From: Hirudo medicinalis
Lineage: Eukaryota > Annelida > Clitellata > Hirudinida > Hirudinidae
NCBI GenBank assembly: GCA_011800805.1
Contig: MPNW01001545.1
Span: 33,173-48,846, forward strand
Reading direction: 5' to 3'
DNA: 15,674 bases
Below, in pieces: positions 15,608 through 15,674 of this stretch. The stretch's first letter is position 1. The number at the start of each line of letters is the position of its first letter. Under the pieces are notes generated by a model, which had not been told where the DNA came from, ran no database searches, and was given only the letters and a program-made list of their open reading frames with translations. The position numbers and the translations under genes are program-made.

Positions 15608-15674
15608 AATAGGAAAGTTCTTCAATGTGGGCTTCGAGATTCTCTGAGATCTTGAATGCTTCTGTCTGAGATCT

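Overview
This is AT-rich, non-coding-dominated animal (probably lophotrochozoan invertebrate) genomic DNA. Evidence for this is the spliceosomal acceptor and donor signals, the very dense trinucleotide microsatellites (AAT/ATT, GAT/ATC, CAC, GAC), the tRNA-derived SINE-like repeats, hAT and Tc1/mariner transposon remains and a LINE 3' end. Nothing looks bacterial: there are no operons or ribosome binding sites, and most open frames are microsatellite translations. A leech- or mollusc-like genome is my best guess, but the species cannot be fixed from the sequence. Single ambiguous bases at 5145 and 10308 point to a draft assembly.

Only one gene is convincing. It lies on the minus strand at 12518-13493 and is the 3' exon of a multi-pass membrane enzyme of the PAP2/AUR1 (inositol phosphorylceramide synthase-like) group. 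It has the PTAPPW, FPSGH and HHYFSD motifs. It enters through a good splice acceptor at 13494, and its two halves are joined by a single reading-frame break between about 12829 and 12900 with no intron signals there. A second, weaker gene model is a first exon on the minus strand at 683-1067, encoding a secreted or membrane-anchored protein with a hydrophobic N-terminus and several polybasic sites. It would be spliced to exons beyond the left edge of the window.

Layout: 1-700 microsatellites and a SINE; 683-1067 the putative secreted-protein exon; 1300-5460 mostly simple repeats, a 21-bp minisatellite at 2405-2499 and the first copy of a ~340-bp duplicated repeat (4088-4426); 5617-5958 its second copy; 7158-7319 a small hAT-type MITE; 8090-8491 a LINE 3' end; 8892-10686 a composite hAT-type element with a perfect 8-bp target duplication, carrying a decayed Tc1/mariner transposase and duplicated Tc1-type ends; 11892-12098 a 31-bp satellite array; 12518-13493 the AUR1-like exon; 13655-13830 a second SINE; 14694-14880 another 21-bp minisatellite; 15012-15188 AT-rich palindromes; 15499-15607 a nested hairpin element.

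The two candidate genes are not evidently related in function. Most of the window is a record of transposition, local duplication and microsatellite expansion. The best candidates for something new are the fungal/bacterial-looking AUR1-type enzyme in an animal genome, the hAT element that swallowed and duplicated Tc1 ends, and the 31-bp array that repeats a PBC-Hox-like TGATTGAT site six times.
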